DNA from: Onstottus_B arcticum
Lineage (GTDB): Bacteria > Acidobacteriota > Blastocatellia > UBA7656
Reading direction: 5' to 3'
Assembly (NCBI GenBank): GCA_038040485.1
Contig: JBBPIE010000005.1
Span: 1 to 64,000, forward strand
DNA: 64,000 nt
A program made the position numbers and the translations under genes. This document shows positions 16,833 to 25,772 of the stretch, in pieces (the stretch's first letter is position 1; every line of letters begins with the position of its first letter). Under the pieces are notes generated by a model. The model worked only from the letters and a program-made list of their open reading frames with translations, did not search any database and was not told the DNA's origin.

Positions 16833-16936
16833 GTGGCTGCTCGGAGGTAATTCTCCATAAGCTCTATCATAACAGGTGGTGGCTTGCATGATGTTTTGGC
16901 ATACTCTGCGCACTCAGCTACAGCACGAGGCAGACT

Positions 16937-17626
16937 ATGTCTGAGAAAACGATAGCTCCAGTGACCGTCACGAACGTGGCGTTACCGGCGATCATCAAGG
17001 TCGCTATTATTGAAGACCGGCGCGAGATTCGCGAGGCGCTGGGAATGTTGATCGGCGGCACGGATGGCTATCGCTTAAGCGGCAGCTATCGTTCGATGGA
17101 AGAGGCGCTTGAGAAGATTGGCATGGAGCTTCCAGACGTGGCGCTCGTGGACATTGGCCTTCCCGGCATGTCTGGCACGCAGGGCATTCACATTTTGAAA
17201 GGGCGCTATCCCGATCTTGCCATGCTCGTGCTCTCGGTTTACGAAGACGACCGCCGCATCTTCGCCGCTCTTTGCGCGGGAGCTTGTGGCTACCTGTTGA
17301 AGAAGACACCGCCGGCGCGGCTACTCGAAAGCCTGAAGGAGGCAGTGGCAGGCGGCGCTCCGATGTCGCCGGAAGTAGCGCGCCGAGTAATCGGGCTGTT
17401 TAGAGAGATTCGCCCGTCCGCTGCGACGGGCTGTGAGTTGACCCCACACGAGATTCGCCTGTTGACGCTTCTGGTGAAAGGTCACAACTATAAGACAGCA
17501 GCGGCGGAATTAGGGGTAAGCGTCAACACGATCTCCTTTCACATGCGGCGCATTTACGACAAGTTGCAAGTACATTCCAAATCTGAAGCCGTGGCCAAGG
17601 CCATGCGCGACCACCTAGTCAGTTGA
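16937..17626 (+). CDS. NarL/FixJ-family response regulator
   Basis: A 229-aa DNA-binding regulator. The receiver domain has the acidic pair Glu26-Asp27, phosphoacceptor Asp72 (VALVDIGLPG), a switch Ser in VLSVYEDD and Lys in LLKKTPP. The C-terminal LuxR-type helix-turn-helix (about 165-225: LTPHEIRLLTLLVKGHNYKTAA... VSVNTISFHMRRIYDKL) is complete. Located 104 nt after the HisKA_3 kinase on the same strand, the usual partner for this regulator class. The exoprotein genes downstream are plausible targets by position only. Confidence 0.93.
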   Translation: MSEKTIAPVTVTNVALPAIIKVAIIEDRREIREALGMLIGGTDGYRLSGSYRSMEEALEKIGMELPDVALVDIGLPGMSGTQGIHILKGRYPDLAMLVLSVYEDDRRIFAALCAGACGYLLKKTPPARLLESLKEAVAGGAPMSPEVARRVIGLFREIRPSAATGCELTPHEIRLLTLLVKGHNYKTAAAELGVSVNTISFHMRRIYDKLQVHSKSEAVAKAMRDHLVS

Positions 17627-17942
17627 GCTAGAGCGCTTGCTGATCCCACCCGTCAGCTGAGTCCCTTAAAACAAGCAGGCCGTCTCAGGACGCGACCGCG
17701 CAGGTGGGCTGTTTTCAACCTGCAGCCCCGATGTTCAGATTGTCTTGTGCCGATGGCTTCCTCACACTCTGACCGCCGACGGGTTGGCAGCACCGGGCTA
17801 TTGCCACCCACACGAGTGGCGACTACTCCCCTCAATGCCCCCGAGGCTACACACGCAGGTGGTGCGGTCGAAGCAGATTTGGAGTATCTCCTTACGTGTA
17901 GCAGCGAGATCGCATAGCTACGGAAATCTATTGGGAGGGAAT
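17627..17942. other. Intergenic stretch, no supported gene
   Basis: About 316 nt ahead of a small secreted protein. A longer frame covers part of it but shows no protein-like features before the Met at 17943. No clear promoter hexamers or terminator seen. Confidence 0.4.
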
Positions 17943-18482
17943 ATGAAAACTCTAAACACACATTGGAAGTTGATTGCTCTTGGCACATTCGCAGTGATCG
18001 TGACCATCTGGGCCGGAAGCAGGATGGAAGCAAAGACCGGCCAGGACTACCCGGGCAAGAGTGGTGTCAGCCCGCAGATACGCGAGGCGGCCGACGAAGT
18101 GGGCGTTGTCGTAATTGCTGGCATCACCCACGGCCAGACGCTCCGGTTCGACCTGTTTCACTCGGCGGAAGCTGAGTGCCCGGGACAGGATCAGATGCGG
18201 CTGACGCTATTCGATTCCCAGGGCCACGTCCTGGCGCAGACTGTCATTCCGACTGGCCCCAACCAAACTTCACATTTCGACGTGAACGGCGACCAGCTTG
18301 CTCAAACGGTCTTCGACAACAATGGCCGGGCTGAGTTGACCGGTGTGCTGGGTCACCTGAATAGCGGTGGAATTCCCGGCGGCGGCTGTGTGGTCGCGGG
18401 CGAGGTGTTCGATAACAACACAGGCAACACGATAGCCCACATTGCAGGAGTGTCACTACTGAGATGTCGAAGAGGAGATTAA
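17943..18482 (+). CDS. Secreted hypothetical protein
   Basis: A 179-aa exported protein. The frame runs upstream to 17745, but ATG 17943 has a strong GGGAGGG at 17932-17938 and starts a signal-anchor sequence (WKLIALGTFAVIVTIWAGSRM). The mature part looks all-beta: alternating hydrophobic strands (GQTLRFDLFH, MRLTLFDSQGHVLAQTVIP, SHFDVNGDQL), a possible disulfide pair (AECPG, GGGCVV) and a short basic tail. No family recognised. It sits between the NarL regulator and the large exoprotein, so all may belong to one secreted-function locus. Confidence 0.7.
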   Translation: MKTLNTHWKLIALGTFAVIVTIWAGSRMEAKTGQDYPGKSGVSPQIREAADEVGVVVIAGITHGQTLRFDLFHSAEAECPGQDQMRLTLFDSQGHVLAQTVIPTGPNQTSHFDVNGDQLAQTVFDNNGRAELTGVLGHLNSGGIPGGGCVVAGEVFDNNTGNTIAHIAGVSLLRCRRGD

Positions 18483-18546
18483 TCGTCGAGAACGCGGTGG
18501 AAAAGAATCCGCAACTCAGGGTCTTGAAACAAGGGGGACCGATGTG

Positions 18547-21057
18547 ATGAACACCAACATATCAACGAGAGCTGGAATCGCGGGGCTGGCAGCATTCATA
18601 CCTCTTGCCGTTTGCCTCGCGCCTGTTCGGCGGGCTGCGTGCAACAGCGGCGAACTAAGCCGCGACGTATCACGGATAGCAACAGCGCAAATCGCTTCTC
18701 GGGGGTGTGAGGGCAATGGACTCCGGGGCGGTGATGCGGGGCGATTCCATGATTTGCTACCCGTGATGTCGAACAAGGACGTCTTGAATGATCTGTCATT
18801 TGGTCGTGCGGGGTACAGCACGTCTGCCACTGCCGACGCGAGCGCTCAAAGCAAAGCTGCTGCTGGTAGCGGGGCCTCTCCAGAAACTGCTTTCACATTC
18901 TCGAACTCGGCGCCAATCACAATTCCTCTTGTTGGCAATGGCTCTCCGTATCCTTCGAACATCATTGTTTCAGGCGTAACTAATCCGGTAGCCAGAGTGA
19001 TGGTGACCCTCAACAATATCAACCACACCTTTCCGGACGATATAGACATATTGTTGGTCGGGCCTGGCGGACAGAAAACGATTTTGATGTCGGACGCCGG
19101 CACCAATCTTGACATTACTGGTGTCACGCTGACGTTTGACGACACATCGACTTCCTTTCTGCCGGACGCTGGACAGATCGTGTCAGGCCCGTTTCATCCC
19201 ACCGACATCAATGAAGGTATCGATCCATTCCCCCTTCCAGCGCCGCCAGGGCCTTACGTAGCGACGTTATCGGCCTTCGCAGGAACGCTTGCCAACGGCA
19301 CTTGGAGTTTGTATGTCGTTGATGATGCCGGAGGGGATTCCGGCATCATAATGGACGGCTGGAGCCTCACCATCCTAGACGGTGACAGCGTGGTGACCAA
19401 CACCAACGACAGCGGGCCCGGCTCTCTGAGGCAGGCAATTCTCGACGCCAACGCTGCCTCCGATAGAAACACCATTACATTCAACATCCCGGGATCAGGA
19501 GTAGTTCACACGATAACTCCCACATCGGCTCTGCCGTCGATCGTCTTCCCGGTAATCATAGATGGCAAGACTCAGCCCGGCTATGCCGGGCCGCCGCTCA
19601 TCGAGCTCAAGGGCACGAGTTTAGCAGCCGGCGTAAACGGCCTGAGTCTCTTCGCAGAGGATTGCGTTGTGGAAGGATTGGTGATCAACGGTTTCAACGG
19701 CGTTGGTATCTTCTTGGGGGCGCCAGCTCGCAACTCGATTGTTCAGACCAACTTTATAGGCACTAATGCAGCCGGCAACGCCGCGAGCCCGAATACAGTT
19801 GGTGTATTGATCGACGGCGCCGCAAATAATTTCGTAGGCGGCAACCTCATTTCAGGGAACGCTGAGGGAATCATAATTCGTAATGGCGCGAATTCGAATT
19901 CCTTTTGGCAAAACAACATTGGCACGGACTCACACGGCACGGGCGCTCTGGGTAATCTCTTTGCAGGGCTGGTTATCGAGTCTACTTCGTCAGGGAACAC
20001 GATCGGTGGCGTCCCCATACAAGCCAATACGATCGCTTTTAACCTTGGTGAAGGCATCCTCCTTGCCACCACCGCTGGCACCGGCAACGCTATCTTCACC
20101 AACCATATTTTCTCCAACGGCCGGCTTGGAATTGATCTGGGCGGTGACGCAACGACAGGTAACGGAGTTACGCCCAACGATGAGCGCGATGCGGACACCG
20201 GGCCGAACAACCAGCAGAACTTTCCCGTGTTGACTTCAGCGATCAGTAACACCGGGAATAACACGACAACCGTCATCGGTTCGCTCGATAGCACACCTTC
20301 CTTTACTTTCACTCTGCAATTCTTCTCTAATCCTTCCTGCGACTCTTCGGGCAACGGGGAGGGCAAGACCTATCTGGGCTCGACTACAGTGACAACCCCA
20401 ATCGACGGCAACCCCGTCTCATTCATAGTAGCTTTCCCGCTGACCGTGCCCGTCGGTCAGGTCGTCACGGCTACCGCTACGTATAACACTACGCGCGACA
20501 CTTCGGAGTTCTCAGCTTGCAGGACCGTAACCGGCGATTCCCCGACCGCTGTTGATGAGCCGGAGTTCGCTGCCGCGGCTTACGACGACGGTGTGCTGCT
20601 TCACTGGCAGACAGGGCTCGAGGTCAACAACCTCGGCTTCAATGTGTATCGCGATGAAGGCGGCAAGGTCTCTCTGGTCAACAGTCAGCTCATCGCTGGA
20701 TCGGCATTTCTCGTAGGCTCGGACATCATTCTAGGCTCGGGTCACTCGTATCAATGGTGGGACAAAGGAATTGCGGATTGCGGATCGCCGATTGCGGATT
20801 GTCAGAAGGTTGCTTATTGGCTCGAAGACCGCGACATCAGCGGCCAGTCAAGCTGGCACGGTCCTTTCTATCCCGCTAGAGTTGCCGGCAAACAACTACC
20901 GTCGTCGGTCCAGCAGGCGAGAACCCTGGCCTCTCTTTCGATGAATAAGCTAACTCGTTGCAAGCCGAGTCGTGCGGGAGTCTCGTTTCGGCGGCGGCCG
21001 CTTCGGGTCCGGCGAAACAGGTGCAATCGCTCATCGCTTCATCGCCGGGCACCGTGA
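18547..21057 (+). CDS. Exoprotein N-terminal part: P-domain, beta-helix (frameshifted from C25 protease)
   Basis: An 836-aa frame. ATG 18547 follows AAGGGGGACCG. A signal peptide (GLAAFIPLAVCLA) is followed by a proprotein-convertase P-domain (about 105-280; NHTFPDDIDILLVGPGG ... GTWSLYVVDDAGGDSG), a CSLREA-like link (NTNDSGPGSLRQAILDANA), right-handed beta-helix repeats (about 310-560; NFVGGNLISGN, NTIGGVPIQANTI) and a beta domain beginning YDDGVLLHWQTGLEVNNLGFNVYR. The last ~35 residues turn Arg-rich and unlike the rest. The missing C-terminal protease continues in another frame from 20949, so this is the 5' part of one broken or frameshifted gene. A GATTGCGG repeat is inserted in frame at 20768-20802. 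Confidence 0.75.
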   Translation: MNTNISTRAGIAGLAAFIPLAVCLAPVRRAACNSGELSRDVSRIATAQIASRGCEGNGLRGGDAGRFHDLLPVMSNKDVLNDLSFGRAGYSTSATADASAQSKAAAGSGASPETAFTFSNSAPITIPLVGNGSPYPSNIIVSGVTNPVARVMVTLNNINHTFPDDIDILLVGPGGQKTILMSDAGTNLDITGVTLTFDDTSTSFLPDAGQIVSGPFHPTDINEGIDPFPLPAPPGPYVATLSAFAGTLANGTWSLYVVDDAGGDSGIIMDGWSLTILDGDSVVTNTNDSGPGSLRQAILDANAASDRNTITFNIPGSGVVHTITPTSALPSIVFPVIIDGKTQPGYAGPPLIELKGTSLAAGVNGLSLFAEDCVVEGLVINGFNGVGIFLGAPARNSIVQTNFIGTNAAGNAASPNTVGVLIDGAANNFVGGNLISGNAEGIIIRNGANSNSFWQNNIGTDSHGTGALGNLFAGLVIESTSSGNTIGGVPIQANTIAFNLGEGILLATTAGTGNAIFTNHIFSNGRLGIDLGGDATTGNGVTPNDERDADTGPNNQQNFPVLTSAISNTGNNTTTVIGSLDSTPSFTFTLQFFSNPSCDSSGNGEGKTYLGSTTVTTPIDGNPVSFIVAFPLTVPVGQVVTATATYNTTRDTSEFSACRTVTGDSPTAVDEPEFAAAAYDDGVLLHWQTGLEVNNLGFNVYRDEGGKVSLVNSQLIAGSAFLVGSDIILGSGHSYQWWDKGIADCGSPIADCQKVAYWLEDRDISGQSSWHGPFYPARVAGKQLPSSVQQARTLASLSMNKLTRCKPSRAGVSFRRRPLRVRRNRCNRSSLHRRAP
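20768..20802. repeat. GATTGCGG tandem repeat in the exoprotein reading frame
   Basis: ATTGCGGATTGCGGATCGCC followed by GATTGCGGATTG, adding the segment GIADCGSPIADCQ between YQWWDK and the YWLEDRD strand. A repeat of this type is normally intergenic; here it adds a loop without breaking the frame. Confidence 0.5.
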
Positions 21058-23045
21058 AGCTTCAAGTCAAACGCGAAGCCTGGTACCGAGTCACGGCTCA
21101 GGAACTTTTCGACGCCGGGCTCGACCGATCAGTTGACCCGCGCGCGTTGCAACTGTTCGTCGACGGCAAACAGCAAGCTATCTCGGTCACCGGTGAAGCC
21201 GACGGGCGACTCGACCTTGGGGATTCAGTCGAGATCTACGGTATGGGAATCGACTCTCCATACTCTGACCTGAGAACTTATTACCTCGTCGCAGCAAAAC
21301 AGGCAGGGCTCCGGATCTCGAACCTGCAGAGTCCCGCGTATCCTTCACCCGGCGGCAGCTTCGAGTTCACGGTTGAACGCAGGGACCGGTCGATATATTT
21401 TGCGGCTTTGCGGAATGGAGACAAGGAGAACTTCTTCGGCGCGGTGGTCGCTTTTCAGCCGGTGAATCAAACACTAACGATCAATCACCTCGCGCCGTCG
21501 GGCGCGTCGGCCACGCTCAAGGTCGCTCTGCAAGGCGTCACCAACTTCTCTCACCTTGTCAGCGTCAGGCTCAATGGTACCGACGTCGGTCAGCTTGTCT
21601 TCGATGGTCAAAGCACAGGCGAGAGCACGATCATTGTTTCGCCATCGCTGTTGAGGGAAGGACAGAATCAAGTGACGCTGATCGCTCAAGAGGGACCTTC
21701 GGACGTCAGCCTCGTCGACTACGTCCAGTTGACTTATCAGCACAAGTACACCGCCGATGATAGCGCGCTGAAACTGGTGGCAAGCGCCGGACAGCAACTC
21801 ACTATCGATGGATTCACTAACGATCAGATTCGGGTCTTTGACGTGAGCGACCCTTACGCCGTGTCGGAAGTCGCAGGCTATGTGTCTAAGGATGAGAGCG
21901 GTGTGTACAGCGTTTCGTTGATCGTGGCCGGCGAGCGGCAGCGCTCGTTGTTGGCTCTCACAATGGACAGGGCGACGCGCGTCCCAATCGTCACGCCGAA
22001 CTATCCATCCAACCTGCGCGCACCGGCGCAGGGAGCGGACCTGTTGATCGTCAGCCGAAGAGAGCTGTTGGACTCGGTGCGACAGCTAACAGAGATGCGG
22101 CAGAAGCAGGGCCTGTCGGTCGCGGTCGTTGACATTGAAGATATCTACGACGAATTCAGCTACGGGCAGAAGACGCCGCGAGCGGTCAAAGACTTCATCG
22201 GGTTGGCAAAGACAAACTGGAAGAAGCCCATAAAGTACGTCTTGTTTTTTGGGGATGCGAGTCTGGACCCGAAGAACTATCTAGGGCTCGGCGATTTCGA
22301 CCTTGTTCCGACAAAGCTGATCGACACAATGTTTATGGAAACGGCCTCCGATGACTGGTTGGCAGACTTTGATGGCGACGGCATCACTGATGTCGCGATC
22401 GGGCGCCTGCCGGTTCGTACGGCGGCTGAGGCGCAAGCAATGATCGAGAAGGTCGGCGCCTATGAACAGGGCAACGCCGCTGAAGAAGCGTTGTTGGTGT
22501 CAGACCGAAACGACGGCTACAACTTCGAGACGGCTAACGCCGCATTGAAGCCTCTTCTCCCTGCAGGCGTCAGAGTTGTTGAAGTGAAGCGAAGCCAGTT
22601 AGGAGATCAAGCAACGAAAGCGGCATTGATCGACGGAATCAATCGTGGGCAACGGATAGTAAATTACGCCGGACACGGGAGCCTGAACGCATGGCGAGGA
22701 GATGTGTTCAACTCGGCGGCCGCGATTCAGCTCAAGAACCGGGAACATCTAACGATGTTCACGATAATGAATTGTTTGAACGCCTACTTTCAGGATCCGG
22801 CGACGGACAGCCTTGCCGAGTCATTGTTGAAGTCTCCTGAAGGAGGAGCGGTAGCTGTATGGGCGTCTTCGTCGATGACCTTTGCAGAAGGACAGGCAGT
22901 CATGAACCAGGAGTTCTACCGGCAGTTGTTTAGCGTACGAGCGAGGCTCGGCGATGCAACGATGAGGGCGAAGGCTATGACGTATGATCTTGATGTGCGG
23001 AGGACATGGATCCTTCTCGCCGACCCGACAATGAAGGTCAGGTAA
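20958..23045 (+). CDS. Exoprotein C-terminal part: gingipain-like peptidase C25
   Basis: A 695-aa frame, open from 20949, with no ribosome site at its nominal TTG start, so it is read as the 3' part of the gene beginning at 18547. After a beta region (YRVTAQELFDAGL ... LFVDGKQQAI), the caspase-like peptidase C25 domain covers about 330-690. Features: ADLLIVSRRELLDSV, QGLSVAVVDIEDIYDEFSYG, YVLFFGDASLDPKNY, then catalytic His573 in NYAGHGSLNAW and Cys606 in MNCLNAYF. Gingipain-family enzymes are secreted Cys endopeptidases, often fused to adhesive domains, as here. The catalytic pair is intact, so the break is recent, a sequencing error or a recoding event. Confidence 0.78.
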   Translation: MQAESCGSLVSAAAASGPAKQVQSLIASSPGTVKLQVKREAWYRVTAQELFDAGLDRSVDPRALQLFVDGKQQAISVTGEADGRLDLGDSVEIYGMGIDSPYSDLRTYYLVAAKQAGLRISNLQSPAYPSPGGSFEFTVERRDRSIYFAALRNGDKENFFGAVVAFQPVNQTLTINHLAPSGASATLKVALQGVTNFSHLVSVRLNGTDVGQLVFDGQSTGESTIIVSPSLLREGQNQVTLIAQEGPSDVSLVDYVQLTYQHKYTADDSALKLVASAGQQLTIDGFTNDQIRVFDVSDPYAVSEVAGYVSKDESGVYSVSLIVAGERQRSLLALTMDRATRVPIVTPNYPSNLRAPAQGADLLIVSRRELLDSVRQLTEMRQKQGLSVAVVDIEDIYDEFSYGQKTPRAVKDFIGLAKTNWKKPIKYVLFFGDASLDPKNYLGLGDFDLVPTKLIDTMFMETASDDWLADFDGDGITDVAIGRLPVRTAAEAQAMIEKVGAYEQGNAAEEALLVSDRNDGYNFETANAALKPLLPAGVRVVEVKRSQLGDQATKAALIDGINRGQRIVNYAGHGSLNAWRGDVFNSAAAIQLKNREHLTMFTIMNCLNAYFQDPATDSLAESLLKSPEGGAVAVWASSSMTFAEGQAVMNQEFYRQLFSVRARLGDATMRAKAMTYDLDVRRTWILLADPTMKVR

Positions 23046-23047
23046 TC

Positions 23048-23135
23048 CAAAGCTTGAGCGCTGAGGTGAAGCAGCCGGGGGAGGTTGGCACTCTCGAGTC
23101 ATGCGGGTCGCCGAACGCTCAAACCTCAAGCTTTG
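23048..23135. repeat. Inverted repeat between convergent genes
   Basis: CAAAGCTTGAG at 23048-23058 pairs perfectly with CTCAAGCTTTG at 23125-23135 around a 66-nt loop, after the C25 protease stop and before the convergent FAH gene end. Could work as a transcript-end structure; no T-run. Confidence 0.45.
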
Positions 23136-23188
23136 CTACCGAGAAATTTGCGACGCGTTCACATCAGGCTGGAACGCAGGCCGGCGGC

Positions 23189-24094
23189 TTACGCTACTGA
23201 GTTCGTGAGCGTGCCTATCCCTTCGATTTGAATCTCGATCGCATCGCCGCTCTTCAAAAACACCGGCGGCTTCATGTAAACCCCGACGCCCGAAGGCGTC
23301 CCCGTCGAGATGATGTCGCCGGGCCGAAGCGTCAAGTCTTGCGAGATGAACTCGACCACGTACGGGATCTTGAAGATCAAGTCGTTAGTGTTCGACTTCT
23401 GCCGCACTTCGCCGTTCAGCCTCAACTCGAGACCGAGCGCGTGAGGGTCGGCGATCTCATCAGTCGTCACAAGCCACGGTCCGCAAGGCGCGAACGTGTC
23501 CAATCCTTTCGCGCGCGCCCACTGCCGTTCGCTTGCCTGGAGGTCGCGGGCGGTTACGTCGTTCAATATTGTATATCCGGCGATGTAATCGAACGCGTTC
23601 TCAGCTTGCACCGATCGCGCTTCTTTTCCGATCACGAACGCAAGTTCCGCCTCGTAGTCCACTTGCTCGCTGATGCGCGGCAAACGAATTTCCTCTTCTG
23701 GGCCTATCAGTGCCGTGACGTTCTTCGAAAAGATTAGCGGCGACTCCGGCGGTTTCTTATCCTGCTCAGCGGCGTGAGCGGCATAGTTCAAGCCGACGGC
23801 CAGAATCTTTCCCGGCGCGATAACCGGGGGGTTCAGCTTGATTGCGTCAAACGGTCTGAGCACGCCCGCCTCGCGGCATCGCTCGGCCAAGCCCTCGTCG
23901 CTCGCCAAACGCGCCAGCAGCGCCTGCAAGAAGCCGTTGCCCAGCTTGTACAGATCGAGGGCGTCGCGTGGGACCGCGCCCATCGTCTCGGCTTCTCCGA
24001 TCAGCCCGCAATAACCCACTACGTCCAAAGCGTCGTCGCCAACAACAACACCCGCCCGCGCACGTCCCGCAACACTCATCGATAGTAGTTTCAA
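23189..24094 (-). CDS. Fumarylacetoacetate hydrolase (FAH) family protein
   Basis: A 301-aa member of the FAH superfamily (hydrolases, decarboxylases and isomerases acting on 2-oxo acids with a divalent metal). The core is visible from APGKILAVGLNYAAHAAEQ, with metal-binding acids in VDYEAELAFVIGKEA, then AGYTILNDVTARDLQ, FAPCGPWLVTTDEI, DLIFKIPYVVEFIS and the closing PGDIISTGTPSGVG. I prefer TTG at 24094, which yields MKLLSM and follows GGGGAAGA; alternatives are TTG 24109 and ATG 24079. The exact reaction cannot be told from sequence; ureidoglycolate-lyase-like or 2-hydroxyhepta-2,4-diene-1,7-dioate isomerase-like functions are common for this length. Confidence 0.88.
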   Translation of the reverse strand: MKLLSMSVAGRARAGVVVGDDALDVVGYCGLIGEAETMGAVPRDALDLYKLGNGFLQALLARLASDEGLAERCREAGVLRPFDAIKLNPPVIAPGKILAVGLNYAAHAAEQDKKPPESPLIFSKNVTALIGPEEEIRLPRISEQVDYEAELAFVIGKEARSVQAENAFDYIAGYTILNDVTARDLQASERQWARAKGLDTFAPCGPWLVTTDEIADPHALGLELRLNGEVRQKSNTNDLIFKIPYVVEFISQDLTLRPGDIISTGTPSGVGVYMKPPVFLKSGDAIEIQIEGIGTLTNSVA

Positions 24095-24129
24095 GTCTGT
24101 CTTCCCCAATCCTGGTTTTGTGAGCGGGG

Positions 24130-24138
24130 ATTATAGCA
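24130..24138 (-). promoter_or_regulatory. Extended -10 promoter for the FAH-family gene
   Basis: On the minus strand TGC precedes a perfect TATAAT (complement of 24130-24135). Predicted start near 24123 leaves a ~30-nt leader to the TTG at 24094. No good -35. Confidence 0.45.
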
Positions 24139-24322
24139 GACTGATAGTTCGGGGGTTGTCGCTGACCAACCCGCACCGCGCCCAGCATCACGCATTAGTG
24201 GCGAATAGCGTGTTGAATCGGCGGATGCGGTCTCGGCACAAAGGCATGAAGTCACAAAGGCGGCTTCGGGACGCTTCGTCTCCCTGGGTCTCAACACCCA
24301 CTTCCACCACGACCCATCCCGG

Positions 24323-24351
24323 TTGCCGAGTCCAAACGCTTCCTCTATCCT
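24323..24351 (+). promoter_or_regulatory. Candidate promoter for the aminotransferase/homoserine dehydrogenase operon
   Basis: TTGCCG at 24323-24328 and TATCCT at 24346-24351, 17-nt spacer, about 30 nt before the first start codon of the operon. Confidence 0.35.
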
Positions 24352-24381
24352 GTGAAGTCGAATATCAAATGAGAGGCGTTG

Positions 24382-24603
24382 ATGATAATTGAGTTTGAGC
24401 GGATTCGCGGTCTTATACCAGGCTACATCTTCAATGAGTTCGGGCAGCTAAGCGGGCACTTCGTGCGCGCGGACGAGATTGTTTGCGAATCGGATGACGG
24501 CCGGATAAGGATCTGGCTCAACAGCGCCGCGTTTGAAGCTCGCGACCCCGAGCTTTTGATTTGCGATTACGCGGAAGGCGACCTGCGCGGCCTGCAAGCT
24601 TGA
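24382..24603 (+). CDS. Small conserved-looking hypothetical protein
   Basis: A 73-aa acidic protein (IIEFERIRGLIPGYIFNEF... RADEIVCESDDGRIRIWLN...). ATG 24382 is preceded by GAGAGGCG; a TTG at 24379 is the alternative. It leads the operon with the aminotransferase, whose own ribosome site lies 43 nt after this stop. No family recognised. Mixed alpha/beta composition and balanced codon use support coding. Confidence 0.6.
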   Translation: MIIEFERIRGLIPGYIFNEFGQLSGHFVRADEIVCESDDGRIRIWLNSAAFEARDPELLICDYAEGDLRGLQA

Positions 24604-24656
24604 TGAACACGATCCAACAAGTCCAAATCCCCGACTCATTCAACACAGGAGCAATC

Positions 24657-25772
24657 ATGAATCTTGAGCAGTTCGAGATGGAGCGCTTTCAATCCACGTG
24701 GGAGAACCTGGTACGCTTCAATCTGGCCGAGAGCGGCGTTCATCCGGTGCCGCTGGCCGACTTGATCTCCGATCCAAAAGATCGCGACGACTTTCTTTCG
24801 CTCAGGCTCGGCTACAGCCAGGCGAACGGCACTCCGGAGCTGCGGCGCGCGATCGCGGCTTTGTATCCCGGAGCGACTGAACAGAACGTGTTGGCGACGA
24901 CTGGCACCGCCGAGGCAAATTTTCTAGCGAGCTGGGTGCTGACCGAACAAGGCGATGAAGTGATCGTGATGGTTCCCAACTACCAGCAGATTTGGGGACT
25001 GGTTAGAAGCTTCGGAGGCGAAGCGAAGCGTCTCAATCTTGTCGAAGAGCTGAATTGGGCGCCTGATCTCGACGATCTTGATCATATGGTTTCGACCAGG
25101 ACCAAGCTGATTTGCGTCTGCAATCCAAACAATCCGACGGGCGCGGTTCTCACCGACGAAGAGATGAACCGAATCGTCGCGACCGCGCGCCGGGTCGGAG
25201 CGTGGGTGCTTGCGGATGAAGTCTACCGCGGCGCGGAGCTTGACCGGCAGATTACACCTAGCTTCTGGGGCAGGTACGAAAAGCTTATTGTTACGTGCGG
25301 CCTGTCGAAAGCGTACGGGCTTCCCGGTCTGAGAATCGGATGGATACTCTCGTCGCCGGAGTTTGTCGAGCGCGCCTGGGCCTTTCACGACTACACGACC
25401 ATCGGACCGACTCCTATGAGCGATCTGCTGGCCCGCATAGCGTTGCGGCCGGAGAAGCGCGAGTGGCTGCTCGAACGAACGCGTTCGATCCTGAACGCGA
25501 ACTTCCCGATCATCCGCGAGTGGATCGACTCACACGGCGGAACATTCTCGCTGATCGAGCCGCGAGCCGGCGCGATCGCATACCTTCGTTACAACCTGGA
25601 CATCGACTCGGGCGAACTGGTGGAGCGGTTGAGACGCGAACAGAGTGTGTTGATTTGTTCCGGCAAGCACTTCCTGATGGAGAACTATCTGCGAATCGGT
25701 TTTGGCGAGAAGGCTGATTACTTGCGAAGCGGGCTCGATCTGATCACCAGCTTCGTTTCAGGACTGAAGTGA
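24657..25772 (+). CDS. PLP-dependent aminotransferase class I/II
   Basis: A 371-aa fold-type I aminotransferase. The frame extends upstream to 24561, with an ATG at 24603 overlapping the previous stop. ATG 24657 is chosen because AGGAG (24647-24651) lies 5 nt before it and the family usually starts near the MNLEQFEMERFQSTWE segment. PLP-binding Lys218 lies in TCGLSKAYGLPGLRIGW; the nucleotide-like CVCNPNNPTGAVLTDEE and ADEVYRG motifs, and Arg in NYLRIGFGE for the substrate carboxylate, are present. Substrate is unknown; coupling to homoserine dehydrogenase with no gap suggests amino-acid metabolism of the aspartate family, but this is only context. Confidence 0.88.
   Translation: MNLEQFEMERFQSTWENLVRFNLAESGVHPVPLADLISDPKDRDDFLSLRLGYSQANGTPELRRAIAALYPGATEQNVLATTGTAEANFLASWVLTEQGDEVIVMVPNYQQIWGLVRSFGGEAKRLNLVEELNWAPDLDDLDHMVSTRTKLICVCNPNNPTGAVLTDEEMNRIVATARRVGAWVLADEVYRGAELDRQITPSFWGRYEKLIVTCGLSKAYGLPGLRIGWILSSPEFVERAWAFHDYTTIGPTPMSDLLARIALRPEKREWLLERTRSILNANFPIIREWIDSHGGTFSLIEPRAGAIAYLRYNLDIDSGELVERLRREQSVLICSGKHFLMENYLRIGFGEKADYLRSGLDLITSFVSGLK

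Noticed and set aside
17745..17942. N-terminal extension of the small secreted protein
   Set aside because: The extended sequence is not protein-like, and a strong ribosome site plus signal sequence define the Met at 17943.
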